A DNA stretch of 64,000 nt. Source: Planctomycetota bacterium. Lineage in GTDB: Bacteria; Planctomycetota; Phycisphaerae; Sedimentisphaerales; Anaerohalosphaeraceae. Where the stretch lies: contig VRUI01000010.1 of the NCBI GenBank assembly GCA_019456225.1, positions 27,584 to 91,583 on the forward strand. Direction: 5' to 3'. Positions 25,281 through 33,788 of this stretch are shown in pieces. The stretch's first letter is position 1, and the number at the start of each line of letters is the position of its first letter. The translations under genes were made by a program, and so were the position numbers. The notes under the pieces are model-generated. The model had not been told where the DNA came from. It saw only the letters and a program-made list of their open reading frames with translations, and did not search any database.

Positions 25281-26414
25281 ATGAATACAGAGATCATCAG
25301 GGTTGATCCCTTAAACATTGATATGGACAAGGTTTACGCTGCTGCTGCTGTGATCGACGGCGGCGGGCTTGTTGCCTTTCCTACCGAGACCGTCTACGGC
25401 GTTGCCTGTAGGGTGGAAGGTTCCTCGCTTGCCAAACTCGATGCAGCTAAGGGCCGGCCGGGCGATAAGCGGTACAGTTTGCATATTGCCGGGGCAGATT
25501 CCATTACGGACTATATCCATCGCCTATCTTTTCGGGCTTGTAAGCTGATAGAAAACTGCTGGCCGGGGCCGGTTACGGTAGTTTTTGAGCTTTCCGAGCC
25601 TGACCTTTCCGAGCAGAAAAAGCGTGTTGACGAAGAAATATTCAACCTTTTGTACCAAGGGGGTACTTTGGGTGTCAGGTGTCCGGATAATCCCATTGCG
25701 ATCGCTTTACTTTCCGCTTGCAGCCGCCCGGTGGTTGCTCCGAGTGCGAATCTCAGCGGTCAGGAGCCTGCGCTTACCGCTGATGAGGTGCTTGCCCAAC
25801 TTGACGGGCGGGTGGATATGGTTATTGCGCCTAATGATGAATCTAATGTTTGCCGATATCAGTTAAATAGCACTGTAGTTAAAATTAGCTCCGGAAATAT
25901 TAGTATTTTACGTGAGGGTGCTGTTAAAATGGGGGATATAGAGAATATGTCGTCAATGCAGATATTGTTTGTTTGTACCGGCAATACCTGCCGCAGTCCT
26001 ATGGGAGAGTATTTTTGCAAAAAATATATCGCCGAAAAACTGGAATGTAATGTTGACGAACTGGAAAAAAAAGGTTATAAAGTCGTATCTGCCGGTGTGT
26101 ATGGTATGGATGGTGCTCCTGCCAGCCGTGAAGTTATTGATATCTGCAAGCAGAAGGGCATCGATGCCAGCAGTCACCACAGCAGGCTTTTGACGGCTGA
26201 GATGGTCGAAGAGAGCGATATTATTTTTGCCATGACGCGAGGCCATGGGCGTGGTATATTAAGCATGTCCCCGCAGGCAGAATCCAAATGTTTTCTGCTT
26301 GACGGCGATAATGATATTCCGGACCCTATCGGTGGTGGGTTTGACGTATATAACAAGTGTGCCTGCATCATAGAACGGGCTTTAGACAACAGATTATGTG
26401 AGATGATGATATGA
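25281..26414 (+). CDS. Fusion of Sua5/YrdC threonylcarbamoyl-AMP synthase and low-molecular-weight tyrosine phosphatase
   Basis: Residues about 1-215 form a YrdC/Sua5 domain that makes threonylcarbamoyl-AMP for tRNA t6A (FPTETVYGVACR; KGRPGDKRYSLHI; APSANLSGQ). Residues about 223-377 form a low-molecular-weight phosphatase or arsenate-reductase-like domain with the P-loop CTGNTCRSP and the general acid in DPIGG. In Bacillus the separate genes (ywlC, ywlE) also neighbour rpiB, so the fusion keeps a known gene neighbourhood. It overlaps rpiB by 4 bases. ATG 25281 is used; an upstream TTG at 25263 adds only six codons. Confidence 0.9.
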   Translation: MNTEIIRVDPLNIDMDKVYAAAAVIDGGGLVAFPTETVYGVACRVEGSSLAKLDAAKGRPGDKRYSLHIAGADSITDYIHRLSFRACKLIENCWPGPVTVVFELSEPDLSEQKKRVDEEIFNLLYQGGTLGVRCPDNPIAIALLSACSRPVVAPSANLSGQEPALTADEVLAQLDGRVDMVIAPNDESNVCRYQLNSTVVKISSGNISILREGAVKMGDIENMSSMQILFVCTGNTCRSPMGEYFCKKYIAEKLECNVDELEKKGYKVVSAGVYGMDGAPASREVIDICKQKGIDASSHHSRLLTAEMVEESDIIFAMTRGHGRGILSMSPQAESKCFLLDGDNDIPDPIGGGFDVYNKCACIIERALDNRLCEMMI

Positions 26415-26875
26415 AAATTGTAGTAGCATGTGACCATCGTGGATTTAAAGCGATCGAGCAGGTCAAGGCGATCATTGCTCAGTTAAACCATGAATGCCTG
26501 GATTTCAGTCCTGCCGGCGACAGTCCGGTCGACTACCCTGACGTGGCTTATCATGCCGCTGTTGCGGTTTCTACGCATAAAGCCGAAGGAGCAATTCTTG
26601 TTTGCGGTACGGGTATCGGTATGAGTATCGCAGCGAATAAAGTAAAGGGCGTAAGAGCGGCTCTTTGTTTTGATGAGCTTAGCGCACAGATATCCAGGCA
26701 GCATAATGATTCTAATGTTCTTTGTCTTTCCGGCGATCTTCTGGGATCGTCGGCACTTCGTAAGATCGTTGAGACGTGGCTTACAACAGATTTTGTCGGC
26801 GGAAGGCACCAAAGACGAGTTGATAAGATCCACTCAATAGAAGAAGGGATTGACCCGCGCGAGATGAAGGATTGA
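26411..26875 (+). CDS. rpiB: Ribose 5-phosphate isomerase B
   Basis: Interconverts ribose 5-phosphate and ribulose 5-phosphate. The N-terminal IVVACDHRGF, the catalytic-Cys region LVCGTGIGMSIAANK (about residues 63-77) and the C-terminal RHQRRVDKI are all typical of RpiB. Length 154 residues is standard. Its ATGA overlap with the Sua5-phosphatase gene implies translational coupling. Confidence 0.95.
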   Translation: MKIVVACDHRGFKAIEQVKAIIAQLNHECLDFSPAGDSPVDYPDVAYHAAVAVSTHKAEGAILVCGTGIGMSIAANKVKGVRAALCFDELSAQISRQHNDSNVLCLSGDLLGSSALRKIVETWLTTDFVGGRHQRRVDKIHSIEEGIDPREMKD

Positions 26876-26944
26876 TTTTTCGGTAGTAGTAAGCAGTAAG
26901 TCCGAGATCGATATTTTTGGCCATATTGAAATAAGGAGATTTTC

Positions 26945-27910
26945 GTGGCTGTCAGGATTCCGAAGGTTGTTGTTGTTGGTTCAGCGTATGTTGATATCGC
27001 GATCAAATGCGATGTCTTTCCCGGTGCCGGTGAGACGGTAGGCGGCTCCGGTTTGACATGCTTGCCGGGCGGGCCAGGGGTAAACAGTTCTGTTCAGGCG
27101 GCTCTTTGTGGGTGTGAGACCTATTTTATAGGCAAAGTCGGCGATGATCTGTTCGGCAGGATGACCCTTGGCGCACTGGACGAGAAGGGAGTCAATACCG
27201 AATACGTCTATACGGCACAGGCTATCAGCTCCGGCGCGGTCGTTACCATGGTTGACTCTATCGGCGAGAACAGTTCCTGTCTTTCCGAGGGCGCCAACAG
27301 GGCTCTTAGTGTCGACGAGGTCGGTTGTGCGACAGTTGAGCAGCTTATCGGCTCGGCTGACGTTTGCCTTATATGCGGCGATGTGCCTGTCGAGTCTATC
27401 TGCACTATTATCAAGCTTGCAAAAGTTTACAATACCAAAACAATTCTTCAAACCAAACTCAATGCCAGACCGGTTGCTGAGATCGGCTCGCTTAACTGGC
27501 CCGGCGAGTTTTTTTTCGTAGATGTACTGATCCCGGATTTTCACGATGTTGCCAATATTTCCGAGCCAGGCACAGGTGACAGCCATAAACTGAAATTTGT
27601 CGCCTCGGAGATGGTCGCCAGGGGGATTGGGTGCGTTCTTGTCAGGATGGGGTCTAGGGGGTGTTTTCTGGTTGACAGGGCCGGAGCGACTTTGGTTGAG
27701 GGTTTTGAAGGTGAGAAATTCGATCAGGGCGTTGGCGGTGATGCTTTTGCCGGGGCACTGGCCGCGGCTTGCGGAAGCGGTGACGAGCCAAAGAGAGCCG
27801 TCAGGTTTGCCCAGGCGGCCGATGCTTTAACTGCCGGTAAATTCGGATCGATAGATGCTTTGCCGAGTAAACGGGAAATCATAGAATTACTTCAGAAAAG
27901 TTCGGACTAG
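26945..27910 (+). CDS. PfkB-family carbohydrate kinase
   Basis: Ribokinase-like sugar kinase. Signature 1 GGPGVNSSVQAALCG lies near residues 39-53 and signature 2 FDQGVGGDAFAGALAA near 259-274, with the catalytic Asp present; GVGGD replaces the commoner GAGD. Length 321 residues is normal. Its GTG start has AAGGAG 6 bases upstream. Position right after rpiB suggests ribose or another pentose as substrate, but specificity is not readable from the sequence. Confidence 0.88.
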   Translation: MAVRIPKVVVVGSAYVDIAIKCDVFPGAGETVGGSGLTCLPGGPGVNSSVQAALCGCETYFIGKVGDDLFGRMTLGALDEKGVNTEYVYTAQAISSGAVVTMVDSIGENSSCLSEGANRALSVDEVGCATVEQLIGSADVCLICGDVPVESICTIIKLAKVYNTKTILQTKLNARPVAEIGSLNWPGEFFFVDVLIPDFHDVANISEPGTGDSHKLKFVASEMVARGIGCVLVRMGSRGCFLVDRAGATLVEGFEGEKFDQGVGGDAFAGALAAACGSGDEPKRAVRFAQAADALTAGKFGSIDALPSKREIIELLQKSSD

Positions 27911-27917
27911 AAATGAT

Positions 27918-27978
27918 AATTACGAATTACAAATTACCAATGACGAATTAAGGAAGCCGCCTTTGTCGGGGGCTTTTA
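27918..27978 (+). terminator. Heptanucleotide repeat plus terminator directly before the next start codon
   Basis: Imperfect 7-base units of AATTACn (27918-27950) are followed by AAGCCGCC...GGGGGCTT (27954-27975, one G-G mismatch) and a T run. The ATG of the channel gene follows 5 bases later at 27983. The same order, repeat then hairpin then start, precedes the nqrF-like gene. Confidence 0.55.
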
Positions 27979-27982
27979 AAAT

Positions 27983-29188
27983 ATGACAGTTACGGTTATT
28001 AATGATATGGAAACTGAAACAGTGTTCCAGCGGGACAATCAGCTTGTCTCGTCTGAAGACATTTTGCGTGCGATGGCTTTGGGCAAGGGGATCGCACTTT
28101 CCCGGTGTACGGTTTCAGGTGAGTTTGATATTAACAGGTTTTTTGCCAAGGGCTCAGATTTTAATACCTCTGCCCTGATGGTCAGGCGGCAGGGTTGCAA
28201 AATAACGCTGACTTTTCCGCGTGCTATTACGTTTAATTCCTGCATTTTTGAGGATAATGTTTGCTTTTCCTCCCCGTGGGAGAGCGATGTGCAAATCAAA
28301 GCGGTTTTCGGGCAGGACGTTAGTTTTAACTCGTCGATTTTTTCCGGGCAGGTCCGGTTTAGCCGAGCGGTATTTAAATCTCTTGCCGGTTTTGACGGTT
28401 GCAGATTCGAGAGGATAACGACTTTTCGGGGCACTGAATTCCATGACAGAGCGATGTTCAGAACTGCTTTGTTTAACGGGTACGGGCTTTTTAACGCGTC
28501 TGTTTTCTTTAAGGAGGGTCGGTTTTCAAATACTTGTTTCAGCAAAAGCGGCAATTTTACGGATGTCAGGTTCAAAGGGCATACGGATTTTTCCGGTGTG
28601 TATTCCAAGAGTAAATCGGTGCCGGTGTATGAGTCCGTTCGGTTTGGCCGGCAGCGATTTGGTGAGGATGTGACATTCTGGCGGTTTATTAAGCAATCTT
28701 GTCAGGATGCCGGGTTGTACCGTGAGGCAGGAGAGGCATTCTATAGTGAGATGTGTGCTCATCTCTGTCGTCAGCTGCATGGGCCAAACTATATTGAGCT
28801 TTCCCCTTTGAAAAAGTTTGGGCGAATGATTAAGGGGGTGCGTTTGCTTCCGGAGTTGATATTCGGCAGGTTTCTTTTCGGCTATGGAGAAAGGCCGGTA
28901 CGGGTTCTTGTCGCCAGTATGATCATTATTACGGTATGCGCGGTTTTCTATTCTTTTGTACCCGGATCTCTTTCGGGAAGAGAAGGCCAGTTCCTTGTCG
29001 CCGATATGTCTTTTCTTGATAGTTTATATTTTAGTGTCACGACTTTTACAACGCTGGGATTTGGCGATGTTTTCCCGTCCCAGGGGCATTCGCTTGCCAG
29101 GGTGGTGGCGATGTTCGAGGCGATTAGCGGGGCTTGTTTGACTGCTTTGTTTGTTGTGTGCCTGGCGAAGAGATTTTCGAGAGGCTAG
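27983..29188 (+). CDS. Pentapeptide-repeat potassium channel
   Basis: Fusion of an N-terminal pentapeptide-repeat domain (F at every fifth position through about residues 75-200, for example FNSSIFSGQVRFSRAVF) with a C-terminal two-helix ion channel. The pore reads SVTTFTTLGFGDVFP (about residues 351-365), a K+-type selectivity filter with GFGD. Membrane helices lie near 295-315 and 372-393. Length 401 residues. The soluble beta-helix probably acts as a regulatory or docking module. Its GTG/ATG-proximal DNA is occupied by a terminator hairpin, leaving no clear ribosome binding site. Confidence 0.88.
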   Translation: MTVTVINDMETETVFQRDNQLVSSEDILRAMALGKGIALSRCTVSGEFDINRFFAKGSDFNTSALMVRRQGCKITLTFPRAITFNSCIFEDNVCFSSPWESDVQIKAVFGQDVSFNSSIFSGQVRFSRAVFKSLAGFDGCRFERITTFRGTEFHDRAMFRTALFNGYGLFNASVFFKEGRFSNTCFSKSGNFTDVRFKGHTDFSGVYSKSKSVPVYESVRFGRQRFGEDVTFWRFIKQSCQDAGLYREAGEAFYSEMCAHLCRQLHGPNYIELSPLKKFGRMIKGVRLLPELIFGRFLFGYGERPVRVLVASMIIITVCAVFYSFVPGSLSGREGQFLVADMSFLDSLYFSVTTFTTLGFGDVFPSQGHSLARVVAMFEAISGACLTALFVVCLAKRFSRG

Positions 29189-29493
29189 CGATTGTTTTGT
29201 GTTTTATCAAGGTAAATTCCGGATATCATAGTTGGTAACCCTTTTTCACTGAAGTGCGGCGGCTTTTTTCCCGATACTGATAATATGTGTAAATGCGGTT
29301 AAATCGCATTTTTTAGAGCACCGGCAACTATTGTCGTTTTTTTCGGACGTGCTGTAAGTTTTAATTGAATGATTGAGTATTTTGAAAGGGATCGCTGAAA
29401 TCCGGTATATTTAATTGCAAGTATTGTTTATTGGGTAAATAATATGTCCTGTAATTGATCCGCTGTTTTTCGGGATTTTCGGAAAGTTGAATA
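29189..29493. other. Intergenic region with one terminator
   Basis: A 305-base region after the channel gene. AATGCG-gttaaat-CGCATT with a following T run (29292-29314) is a convincing rho-independent terminator. The rest is AT-rich and should hold the promoter of the response-regulator pair. No gene is seen. Confidence 0.6.
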
Positions 29494-29940
29494 ATGAAAA
29501 GTGATGTTGTTATTTTGACGGCTGAGGATGATGACGGACATTTTTTGTTGATCAAGAAAAATCTCCGTCGTGAAGGTATTTCCAACGAGATCATCAGATT
29601 TTCCAACGGTCTTGAATTGTGGGATTTTCTTAAGCAGGAAGGTGACGGTCCTGTTCGCAAAGCGAATAAGTCGTACCTGCTATTGCTTGATATTCGCATG
29701 CCGAAGATCGATGGCATCGAGGTTCTAAGGCGTATCAAAGCCGACCCTCTATTGAAGAAAATCCCGGTAATTATGATAACTACTACGGGCAATTCTGAGG
29801 ACGTTGATCATTGCCATGATCTCGGCTGCAGCATGTATGTCGTAAAGCCCGTAGAGTACGAATCATTTGTTAAGGCAATTCGCAAGGTTGGAATGTTCTT
29901 GTCGATCGTTGAAATGCCGCAGGTTCGACAAACTGCATAG
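29494..29940 (+). CDS. Rcp1-type single-domain response regulator 1
   Basis: Stand-alone receiver domain of 148 residues, of the type that works with phytochrome-like kinases. Acidic pocket EDDDGH (about 11-16), phospho-acceptor Asp in LLLLDIRMPKIDG (about 68), switch Thr in ITTTGN (about 97) and Lys in VVKPVEY (about 120) are all intact. There is no output domain, so it probably acts by protein contact or in a phosphorelay. A close paralogue follows 14 bases downstream. Confidence 0.9.
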   Translation: MKSDVVILTAEDDDGHFLLIKKNLRREGISNEIIRFSNGLELWDFLKQEGDGPVRKANKSYLLLLDIRMPKIDGIEVLRRIKADPLLKKIPVIMITTTGNSEDVDHCHDLGCSMYVVKPVEYESFVKAIRKVGMFLSIVEMPQVRQTA

Positions 29941-29953
29941 AAGGGATTCTTTA

Positions 29954-30397
29954 ATGACGGAAGAAGTGGTAATCCTTATAGCAGAAGATGATGCGGGGCA
30001 TTTTGCCCTCATTAAGAAGAATCTCTGGCGAAGCTGCATTGCTAACGAAATACTTCAGTTTAAGGACGGTCAGGAAGTTCTTGATTTTATGTCAGGTCAG
30101 GGCGGCGAACCTGTCCGAAAACCCAATACCAAGTATATTCTCCTTCTTGATATCCGCATGCCTAAAGTCGATGGCAGAGAAGTTCTTCGCCGGATGAAAG
30201 AAGATGCCCAATTGAGGAAGATCCCGGTGATTATGCTCACTACGACCGACGAAGAGGCTGAGGTTGAAAACTGTTATGATCTCGGGTGCAGTTTTTATAT
30301 TGTAAAACCCGCTGATTATAACAAATTCATGGAAGCTGTGGGGAATCTGGGGACGTTTTTGTCGTTGCAGGGGGTTTCGGTTCCGGCAATAGCTTAG
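29954..30397 (+). CDS. Rcp1-type single-domain response regulator 2
   Basis: A 147-residue receiver domain that is a tandem paralogue of the preceding gene (shared HFxLIKKNL, RKPN.kY.LLLDIRMPK.DG.EVLRR, KIPVIM.TTT, LGCS blocks). EDDAGH, the DIRMPK phospho-acceptor, TTTDEE and VKPADY are intact. ATG 29954 is chosen for AAGGGA 8 bases upstream. No kinase is adjacent; the sensor-less kinase at 18851 is one possible partner within the window. Confidence 0.9.
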   Translation: MTEEVVILIAEDDAGHFALIKKNLWRSCIANEILQFKDGQEVLDFMSGQGGEPVRKPNTKYILLLDIRMPKVDGREVLRRMKEDAQLRKIPVIMLTTTDEEAEVENCYDLGCSFYIVKPADYNKFMEAVGNLGTFLSLQGVSVPAIA

Positions 30398-30628
30398 TTT
30401 TTGGTTTTTAGTTTTTGGTCTATAGATGGGGGATTTCTTGTTTTCGATTAGATGATCTTGTTCTTTAACGGTTTTATCCCTGCGCTCGCGCTTCGGGTTT
30501 CTGTTTATCTTTCTTGTTTTTGTTCCAGAGCATAGAATCCGGGCTATTGCTTGTCGCGTGGGTTTGCGGTATTATGGTAGTAGCTTTTTTTATGCGCGTT
30601 GTGTGATTTTCAATTTTTAGGTGTTTTT

Positions 30629-31798
30629 ATGGCTGTACGGCTTATTATATTTCGGCTTCTGTTAATTAGTATGGCGTTATTTTTTGTCGGTTGCCGGCGA
30701 GATTCGCCTGTCGAGAAAGCTCCGAATGACCCGAATTATTATAAGCAGGCTGACTGGCCTGTTTTTGGCGGCGGTCCGGCACTTATGTCGGTCGCCTCCG
30801 GCAAACTTGCCGATTCTTATAAACTTGCATGGAGGTTTAAGACCGGCGGTGAGGTCAAGGGCTCGCCCGTTGTTGCCGGCGGCATTGTTTATTTCGGTTC
30901 GGCAGACGAAAAGATTTATGCAGTAAGCCTGAATAAGGGGAAAAAGCAATGGGAGTTTAAAACAGATGACGTTATAGAGGGCAGCGGCTGTGTTGTCGGG
31001 GCCAGCGTTTATTTCGGCTCGGCTGACGGATTCGTTTATGCTCTTGACGCCAAAACCGGTGACTTTAAATGGAAATACGAGACGGACGGAAAAATACTTG
31101 GCGGTGTTAATTGGGTAAAATCGCCTGACGAGAAGGACATCTGGATTCTTGTCGGCAGTTATGACAGCATTTTGCATTGCATTGACAGCGTAACGGGCAA
31201 GAGACGCTGGATTTATGAGACTGACAATTATATCAACGGTACGCCTGCTATCGCCGGTGGTAAGGCCGTCGCCGGCGGCTGCGATGCACTGATACATGTC
31301 GTAGATGTTGCCGGCGGCACTTCTGTTAAACAGGTCGACGGTGGTGCCTATATCGCAGGGTCGGCTGCTATCGACGGAAACACGGTTTTTGTGGGCAACT
31401 ATGAGAATGTGTTTATGGCCGCAAATGTAGAGACCGGCGAGGTTCTCTGGAAATATGAGGAGTCCGATTCGCCGATATTTTCGACGCCCGCTGTCAGCGA
31501 CGGCAAGGTTGTCTTTGGCGGCAGAGACAACCTTTTGCATTGTCTCAATGCCAAAACCGGCAAAAGAGTTTGGGTATTTCCCGTGCTTGGCGAGATCGAC
31601 AGTTCGCCGGTTATCTGCGGCGGGCGTGTTGTTTTTGGATGCATTGACGGGCGTGTTTATATTGTAAGTCTAAAAGACGGCAAAAAGGTCTGGTCCTTTG
31701 AGGTTGGCGAGCCGATAGTTTCTTCGCCTGCCATTGCCGGCGGCAAGATCATCATCGGCTGCGATGACGGCTATGTTTATGCGTTTGGTGTCAAATGA
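30629..31798 (+). CDS. PQQ-like beta-propeller lipoprotein
   Basis: A 389-residue lipoprotein: signal peptide with lipobox FFVGC (about residue 23), then at least seven propeller blades with the repeating pattern GxVYFGSADxxxYALDxxTGxxxWxxxT. BamB-like and quinoprotein-like folds share this repeat; residues for PQQ binding are not evident, so it is more likely a structural or scaffold propeller. The ATG at 30629 is used, with AGGTG upstream, because it starts the signal peptide. It overlaps the glycosyltransferase gene by 4 bases. Confidence 0.85.
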   Translation: MAVRLIIFRLLLISMALFFVGCRRDSPVEKAPNDPNYYKQADWPVFGGGPALMSVASGKLADSYKLAWRFKTGGEVKGSPVVAGGIVYFGSADEKIYAVSLNKGKKQWEFKTDDVIEGSGCVVGASVYFGSADGFVYALDAKTGDFKWKYETDGKILGGVNWVKSPDEKDIWILVGSYDSILHCIDSVTGKRRWIYETDNYINGTPAIAGGKAVAGGCDALIHVVDVAGGTSVKQVDGGAYIAGSAAIDGNTVFVGNYENVFMAANVETGEVLWKYEESDSPIFSTPAVSDGKVVFGGRDNLLHCLNAKTGKRVWVFPVLGEIDSSPVICGGRVVFGCIDGRVYIVSLKDGKKVWSFEVGEPIVSSPAIAGGKIIIGCDDGYVYAFGVK

Positions 31799-33093
31799 GG
31801 ATCGCTCAGCTTACTCCCGGTGCAGGCGGCGGTTTTTACTGTGAAAATTGCCTGCGGGACGGCGCGCTGGTTCGCGCGATGGGTAAGATCGGCCATGATA
31901 TTGTACTGGTTCCGATGTATTTGCCAACGGGGATCGGCAGTACTGCCGGCGGCACCGAGCGGGTGTTTTACGGCGGGATCAATGTTTACTTGCAGCAAAA
32001 GCTTGGGCTTTTTCGACACACGCCCCGGTGGCTTGACCGGTTGTTCGATTCGCCCAGGCTGCTTGGCTGGGCAGCTTCCAGGGCGTCAATGACCAGCTCG
32101 GCTGATCTGGCAGATACTACTATTTCGATGCTAAAGGGCGAAGAGGGCAGACAGGTAAAGGAGTTAAAGCGGCTTGTTCAATGGCTTGATCTGCCGGACA
32201 ATCGCCCCGATGTTGTCGTGCTTTCCAATGTTATGCTGATCGGCCTTGCCCGGTTTATCAAAGAACGCCTTGGCGCAAAGGTAGTTTGTTTGCTGCAGGA
32301 CGAGGCGGATTTTCTTGATACACTTGGCGAAGGTTTCGCTGCACAGGCCTGGGAGATCATTGCCCGGCGGTGTATTGATGTTGACTGTTTTGTTTCGGTT
32401 AGCGAGTATTATGCCGGCGTTATGCGAAAGCGGCTTGGCCTGGAAAGTGATCGTGTAAGAGTCGTCTATACAGGCATCGATCTCGATGGCTATGCCGCGG
32501 TTTCGCCCTGGCAGGGCGCCCCTGCAATTGGATTTCTTTCGCAGATGTGTGATGTTAAAGGGCTGGATGTTTTGGTTGATGCGTTTTTGCAGCTTAAGTC
32601 GAAAGAAGGGCTTGAAGATTTGCAGCTTCGCATCGCCGGCGGCCAAAGCGCCGCCGATGAGCGATTTATTACCGCCCTTAAGAGTAAACTAGAAGCGGCA
32701 GGTGTATTGAGTTCTGTTGATTTTCTTAAAGAGTTTGATAAGGCGGCCAAGCTGGAGTTTTTCGGGTCGATCTCAGTGCTCTGTGTCCCGGAAAAGAATT
32801 CGCCCGCTTATGGTTTGTATGTCCTTGAGGCAGGCGCCGCGGCGGTACCCGTTGTCCAGCCGGAGATCGGGGTTTTTGCTGAGCTTATCGACATTACTGG
32901 CGGCGGGAGGCTGTATTTGCCGAATACAGTAAAAGGCCTTGTTTCGGCCGTAGAGCCGTTGTTGCGGGATCCTGAGATGGCCAGACAAGTTGGTGCTATT
33001 GGGAGAGAAAATGTTTTTAAAAAATTTGATATTGATTGCAGCGCAACCGAGCTAGCCAATATCAGCACCGAACTTTGCGGTGAGAAAAAATAG
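31795..33093 (+). CDS. Family 4-type glycosyltransferase
   Basis: GT-B glycosyltransferase of 432 residues. N-terminal QLTPGAGGGFYCENCLRDGAL begins the acceptor domain; the donor domain shows VYTGIDL (about 222), GFLSQMCDVKGLDVLVDAF (about 244-262) and the E-x7-E region PEKNSPAYGLYVLEAGAA (about 331-348). Substrates are unknown; genes nearby suggest an envelope glycan. An ATGA overlap couples it to the propeller lipoprotein, and the ABC ATPase follows 9 bases later. Confidence 0.88.
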   Translation: MRIAQLTPGAGGGFYCENCLRDGALVRAMGKIGHDIVLVPMYLPTGIGSTAGGTERVFYGGINVYLQQKLGLFRHTPRWLDRLFDSPRLLGWAASRASMTSSADLADTTISMLKGEEGRQVKELKRLVQWLDLPDNRPDVVVLSNVMLIGLARFIKERLGAKVVCLLQDEADFLDTLGEGFAAQAWEIIARRCIDVDCFVSVSEYYAGVMRKRLGLESDRVRVVYTGIDLDGYAAVSPWQGAPAIGFLSQMCDVKGLDVLVDAFLQLKSKEGLEDLQLRIAGGQSAADERFITALKSKLEAAGVLSSVDFLKEFDKAAKLEFFGSISVLCVPEKNSPAYGLYVLEAGAAAVPVVQPEIGVFAELIDITGGGRLYLPNTVKGLVSAVEPLLRDPEMARQVGAIGRENVFKKFDIDCSATELANISTELCGEKK

Positions 33094-33102
33094 AGGTTTA
33101 TA

Positions 33103-33777
33103 ATGCTTGAACTTATCGATGTTGTCAAGGAGTACCCGGCCCCTGGCGCCGGTGATAGTTTGAAGGTGCTAAAAGATATTTCGCTTACGGTTGAAAAGGG
33201 CCAATCACTTGCCGTTGTCGGTCCCTCCGGAAGCGGAAAAAGCACTTTGCTAAATATTATCGGAGGTCTGGATCGTCCGACTTCGGGTAAGGTTATATTT
33301 GACGATTGTGACCTTTCAACGATTGGCGATGGACTCCTTGCCGTCATGCGAAATCTGAAGATCGGGTTTGTCTTTCAGCTTCATCATCTTTTGCCGCAGC
33401 TGACCGTTCTTGAAAATGTTCTTATCCCGACTTTGGCCGGTAAGATGAAGTATTCGCGGAAGGAAAACGCTCAGCGAGCTGAATCGCTGCTTGACCGTGT
33501 CGGACTTGCAGACTGGATGAGTCATCGGCCCGGCGAGCTTTCCGGCGGACAGATGCAGCGAGTTGCCGTCGTTCGGGCTCTGATCAATGCCCCGCAGTTA
33601 TTGCTTGCCGACGAGCCTACCGGTTCGCTTGATAAGGCAGCGTCGGAAAATATCGCCGACCTGCTTGTCGAGCTAAATGAAAGCGTCGGCGTTACGCTTA
33701 TTATCGTCACGCATTCGATGAAACTCGCCGAGCGCATGAGCAAGGTTATAGAGATTAGTGATGGGCGGCTTGTTTAG
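33103..33777 (+). CDS. LolD/MacB-type ABC transporter ATP-binding protein
   Basis: ATPase of 224 residues. Walker A GPSGSGKST (about 46-54), Q-loop VFQLHHLL (about 91-98), signature LSGGQMQR (about 146-153), Walker B LLLADEPTGSLD (about 166-177) and the switch His in VTHSM are intact. It clusters with a 1090-residue FtsX-like permease 11 bases downstream, so the pair forms a mechanotransmission-type ABC system acting on envelope substrates rather than classical transport. Confidence 0.93.
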   Translation: MLELIDVVKEYPAPGAGDSLKVLKDISLTVEKGQSLAVVGPSGSGKSTLLNIIGGLDRPTSGKVIFDDCDLSTIGDGLLAVMRNLKIGFVFQLHHLLPQLTVLENVLIPTLAGKMKYSRKENAQRAESLLDRVGLADWMSHRPGELSGGQMQRVAVVRALINAPQLLLADEPTGSLDKAASENIADLLVELNESVGVTLIIVTHSMKLAERMSKVIEISDGRLV

Positions 33778-33788
33778 GGGCTTCGGTT

